Part shown: in pieces, positions 14,894-15,685 of the stretch
Layout of the letters: each line of letters begins with the position of its first letter
Position numbering within the stretch: the first letter of the stretch is position 1
Assembly: GCA_048594975.1 (NCBI GenBank)
Contig: JBMDXQ010000050.1
Coordinates: 1-15,685, forward strand
Direction: 5' to 3'
From: JBMDXB01 sp048594975
GTDB taxonomy: Bacteria; Acidobacteriota; Vicinamibacteria; Vicinamibacterales; 2-12-FULL-66-21
Length of the DNA stretch: 15,685 bases
The notes under the pieces: generated by a model
Told to the model about the DNA's origin: nothing
What the model saw: only the letters and a program-made list of their open reading frames with translations
Databases searched by the model: none
Made by a program: the position numbers and the translations under genes

Positions 14894-15550
14894 TCACCGC
14901 GAGGGACCGGCGCGGTCTGCCCCCATGTCGTGTGGGACCGCCGAACGCCGCGCGTCTCGCCGGAACGAGCGAGGGCTGAATCCGAGCGGCGTGGGCAGCG
15001 TCGGCAGGTGCGAACCGGCGTGCGTTCGCAACACGACCAACGCGCACGGCGTGGCCAACGCGAGGCGCACGGCCGTCAGGCGCGCGTCACCGGTGAACAG
15101 GTCGGGCCGGAGCGTGACGATGGCCAGCAGCGCGCGGCGGATCGGTATCAGTCGGCGACGGATCCAGCGCACCGCCGACGGCAGCGTAATCTCCGGCCGC
15201 AGGGCGTCGGCCGCCGCCTCCACACTGCGCGCGGTCTCCACCGTCGCGACCACGTGCTCGATCGCCTCGAGCGCGCCGGGAAAGTGACTCGCGAGACAAT
15301 CGGGCAGCAGACTGAACGTCTCGCGGGCCGTCGGACAGTAGTAGCGCGCGATGCGCATCCCGACGGGCGTGCGCCGCGGATACGTCCCGTGCCGCACGAA
15401 GCCGCACCCGCCGCGGGGATGGCGGGGACAGGCGGCCAGGCTTGCGTCACGCCAGGCACTGCGCGCAACATAGGCCTCGCCGGAGAGCGGGCACTCGTGA
15501 CGCAGCTGCACCGGCCAGGGGACGCACGGGGGCTTCCGGGGCGGCCCCAC
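14894..15550 (-). CDS. Transposon-encoded zinc-ribbon protein (DUF6431-like)
   Basis: The 218-residue protein, from GTG at 15550, opens with cysteine-rich sequence: Cys9, Cys20, then CPRHPRGGC (Cys41, Cys49), HGTYPRR and YYCPTARETFSLLPD (Cys72) with Cys85. This spacing of metal ligands, HGxYxR and the RxYxCPxxxxTFSLLPD block resemble the zinc-ribbon/helix-turn-helix heads (DUF6431 and ISL3/IS1595-type N-termini) found beside DDE transposases. The second knuckle, usually CPxC, is CPTA here. The rest is helical (EAIEHVVATVETARSVEAAA, SAVRWIRRR), compatible with a DNA-binding HTH. Start is supported by GAGGAG at 15553-15558, although the two-base spacing is short. The stop is 39 bp before the transposase ATG. 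Function is unknown; roles in target choice or regulation are guesses. Confidence 0.72.
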   Translation of the reverse strand: MGPPRKPPCVPWPVQLRHECPLSGEAYVARSAWRDASLAACPRHPRGGCGFVRHGTYPRRTPVGMRIARYYCPTARETFSLLPDCLASHFPGALEAIEHVVATVETARSVEAAADALRPEITLPSAVRWIRRRLIPIRRALLAIVTLRPDLFTGDARLTAVRLALATPCALVVLRTHAGSHLPTLPTPLGFSPRSFRRDARRSAVPHDMGADRAGPSR

Positions 15551-15552
15551 TT

Positions 15553-15576
15553 CTCCTCGCCATCGCCGACGATGGC
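15553..15576 (-). promoter_or_regulatory. Shine-Dalgarno of zinc-ribbon gene abutted by a perfect hairpin
   Basis: GCCATCG (15559-15565) and CGATGGC (15570-15576) form a 7-bp stem with loop CCGA, directly next to GAGGAG at 15553-15558. The arrangement repeats that seen before the transposase, including the shared top-strand motif CTCCTCGCC. Confidence 0.45.
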
Positions 15577-15685
15577 ACCCGCCGTTCTATCACAGCGTCC
15601 CCGTTGTCCACCCGCCGATCGTCGCTGGACCGTCCGTGGTGGCTACCGGCCACGGGGGGGCGCTCGGCGGCGTCCTCACCCCGAC
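15577..15685. other. Upstream region of the transposon operon, up to the window edge
   Basis: I see no gene, no clear promoter and no copy of the left-end repeat here. A weak 5-bp stem (GTGGC/GCCAC) lies at about 15638-15652. The operon promoter and right end may be partly here or outside the window. Confidence 0.3.

Larger units (their letters stand above)
12558..15685 (-). mobile_element. Tn7/Tn5053/Mu-like DDE transposon with zinc-ribbon, transposase and AAA ATPase genes; right end outside window
   Basis: Three minus-strand genes in order (zinc-ribbon protein, DDE transposase, TnsC/ExeA-like ATPase) form a compact transposition module. The left boundary is placed at 12558, where TGTTGG begins, because the upstream bases still encode the reductase's signal-peptide tail and the downstream bases do not. 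Two TCTCACGTT repeats lie just inside. No matching inverted repeat or AACGTGAGA is seen near 15551-15685, so the other end and any target duplication lie beyond the window. No resolvase, TniQ/TnsD, TnsA or cargo gene is visible in this part. The boundary is inferred, not proven. Confidence 0.7.

Noticed and set aside
15551..15685. Search for the transposon right terminus (inverse of TGTTGGCTCTCACGTT)
   Set aside because: No CCAACA/AACGTGAG-like sequence found, so the right end is taken to lie outside the window.
1..15685. CRISPR array, tRNA, rRNA or riboswitch
   Set aside because: No regularly spaced repeats, cloverleaf or conserved RNA core was recognised by eye; a covariance-model scan was not possible.

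Overview
The window is GC-rich throughout (about two thirds G+C by eye). It is crowded with secreted hydrolases that carry Sec or twin-arginine signal peptides: a creatininase-family amidohydrolase, a type-B carboxylesterase, a GH51-like arabinofuranosidase remnant, a feruloyl-esterase-like enzyme, a GH3 glycosidase and a tannase-family esterase. This mix, together with an exported-type aldo/keto reductase, fits a soil Acidobacteriota of the Vicinamibacteria kind. That assignment is an inference from gene style; no rRNA or other phylogenetic marker is present.

Layout. Bases 1-711 (+) hold the catalytic C-terminus of an S9 prolyl oligopeptidase cut by the window edge. Bases 758-1060 (+) hold a decayed VapC/PIN toxin gene. 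Bases 1153-2160 (+) encode an intact secreted creatininase-family protein. Bases 2161-2856 contain debris, including the C-terminal half of a probable glyoxalase/VOC-superfamily gene. From 11396 down to 2857 a same-strand (-) series runs: tannase/feruloyl esterase, GH3 with a PA14 insert, esterase-D-type feruloyl esterase, GH51-like pseudogene, carboxylesterase with one frameshift. The spacing (about 90-105 bp between most members) and common strand suggest a catabolic cluster for arabinoxylan-type hemicellulose and its phenolic ester side groups: esterases would release feruloyl or galloyl groups and the GH51/GH3 enzymes would trim arabinose and xylose or glucose. Decay is concentrated at the distal end of the cluster and in the debris further left.

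From about 12558 to the right edge lies most of a Tn7/Tn5053/Mu-type transposon. All three genes are on the minus strand, in the order zinc-ribbon protein (DUF6431-like), DDE transposase with D171/D236/E272 (D-D-35-E), and ExeA/TnsC-like AAA ATPase. The last two genes are two bases apart. The left end is recognisable (TGTTGG start, two TCTCACGTT repeats 24 bp apart). It interrupts the signal-peptide coding region of an aldo/keto reductase at 11714-12535. The right end is outside the window. The most interesting points are this zinc-ribbon/DDE/ATPase trio without a visible TniQ or resolvase, perfect hairpins abutting the Shine-Dalgarno sequences of its first two genes, and the fossil genes that can be reconstructed base by base.
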